DNA of 50,331 bases from Chitinophagaceae bacterium PMP191F (lineage in GTDB: Bacteria > Bacteroidota > Bacteroidia > Chitinophagales > Chitinophagaceae), in the NCBI GenBank assembly GCA_001302245.1, contig LGYU01000024.1, positions 1 to 50,331 on the forward strand, in the 5' to 3' direction. Under the pieces are notes generated by a model. That model was not told the DNA's origin. It made no database searches and was given only the letters and a program-made list of their open reading frames with translations. Shown here one piece after another: positions 50,212 to 50,331 of the stretch (the first letter of the stretch is position 1; each line of letters begins with the position of its first letter). Both the position numbers and the translations under genes were made by a program.

Positions 50212-50235
50212 TTTTGCGTATAATTTACGCAAAAT
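50211..50235. promoter_or_regulatory. Operator palindrome 2 of the NAD operon
   Basis: ATTTTGCGTA - TAATT - TACGCAAAAT, perfect 10-bp arms. It is an inverted copy of operator 1, centre-to-centre 50 bp, touching the -33 element. Confidence 0.8.
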
Positions 50236-50304
50236 AGATTTTGAAAATTTTTCCCTGCAAGACGGAAATTTATTTACATTGTTATTGAAAATAATCTGTT
50301 TGCT

Positions 50305-50331
50305 ATGGGCATTTTCGATTTTCTTTTTAAG
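50305..50331 (+). CDS. Start of a rightward gene, cut by the window end
   Basis: Only nine codons are visible (MGIFDFLFK). The beginning MGIFDFLF is common to many unrelated Bacteroidota proteins, so no product can be named. It is divergent from the NAD operon, and operator 2 ends 69 bases upstream, so it could share the regulation. Confidence 0.4.

Noticed and set aside
1-50331. tRNA, rRNA, riboswitch (including TPP near thiL), prophage or integrative element
   Set aside because: No cloverleaf, rRNA core sequence, riboswitch consensus, integrase, transposase or phage structural gene was seen on either strand.

Overview
The window looks like a chromosomal segment of a Bacteroidota bacterium, most likely family Chitinophagaceae. 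The evidence is the T9SS-type C-terminal sorting sequences (2013-3614 and 13499-14107), the DUF5606 and GH3 families, the near absence of Shine-Dalgarno sequences, and repeated TAnnTTTG promoter elements of the Bacteroidota housekeeping sigma factor. No rRNA, tRNA, CRISPR array, transposase, integrase or phage gene was seen. Genes are dense on both strands. The left edge cuts a gene and the right edge cuts another after nine codons.

Layout. 1-3.6 kb: end of a repeat-rich surface/tail-fibre-like protein and a T9SS cargo protein. 3.6-11.1 kb: META lipoprotein, YpfJ-type zinc protease, Na+/H+ antiporter, alpha/beta hydrolase, hybrid 7TM histidine kinase and OmpA-like lipoprotein. 11.1-12.25 kb: a long AT-rich non-coding stretch ending in an orphan terminator just before recA. 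12.25-21.0 kb: recA, a small T9SS protein, mgsA, uvrB, a DUF1579 lipoprotein, a Spy-like protein, DUF5606 and an M3 peptidase. 21.0-23.7 kb: a candidate small RNA, then a metal-themed group (Fur-family regulator, SCO copper chaperone, MerC-like membrane protein, Nfu iron-sulfur scaffold). 23.9-32 kb: SRPBCC protein, SDR, pnuC and ribosylnicotinamide kinase, mtgA, a hypothetical protein, LysE exporter, GH3 enzyme and a glycosyltransferase. 32-38 kb: suhB-like phosphatase, a four-helix-bundle gene enclosed by inverted repeats, thiL, S41 peptidase, nagA and a nitrilase-family amidase. 38-46.8 kb: a frameshifted membrane protein, GNAT, GH63-like glucosidase, AsmA-like protein, recX, an AraC-type regulator and a second GNAT.

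The most interesting block is 46.8-50.2 kb. A leftward gene set encodes NMN adenylyltransferase-Nudix, nicotinamide phosphoribosyltransferase (NAMPT), a 120-aa protein and KptA (NAD+-dependent RNA 2'-phosphotransferase). A pair of near-identical palindromes overlaps its -33 and -7 promoter elements. KptA releases nicotinamide, NAMPT recaptures it and NMNAT rebuilds NAD+, so the operon could form a closed NAD+ cycle around RNA 2'-phosphate removal. The window also has a second NAD route (PnuC plus ribosylnicotinamide kinase) at 25.4-26.7 kb.

A second notable structure is at 32838-33279. The S23/Avd-like four-helix-bundle gene sits between 19-nt arms that would pair over their full length in RNA, like the intervening sequences known from 23S rRNA genes, but here inside a protein-gene cluster. 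All calls come from reading the sequence by eye; no database search was possible.
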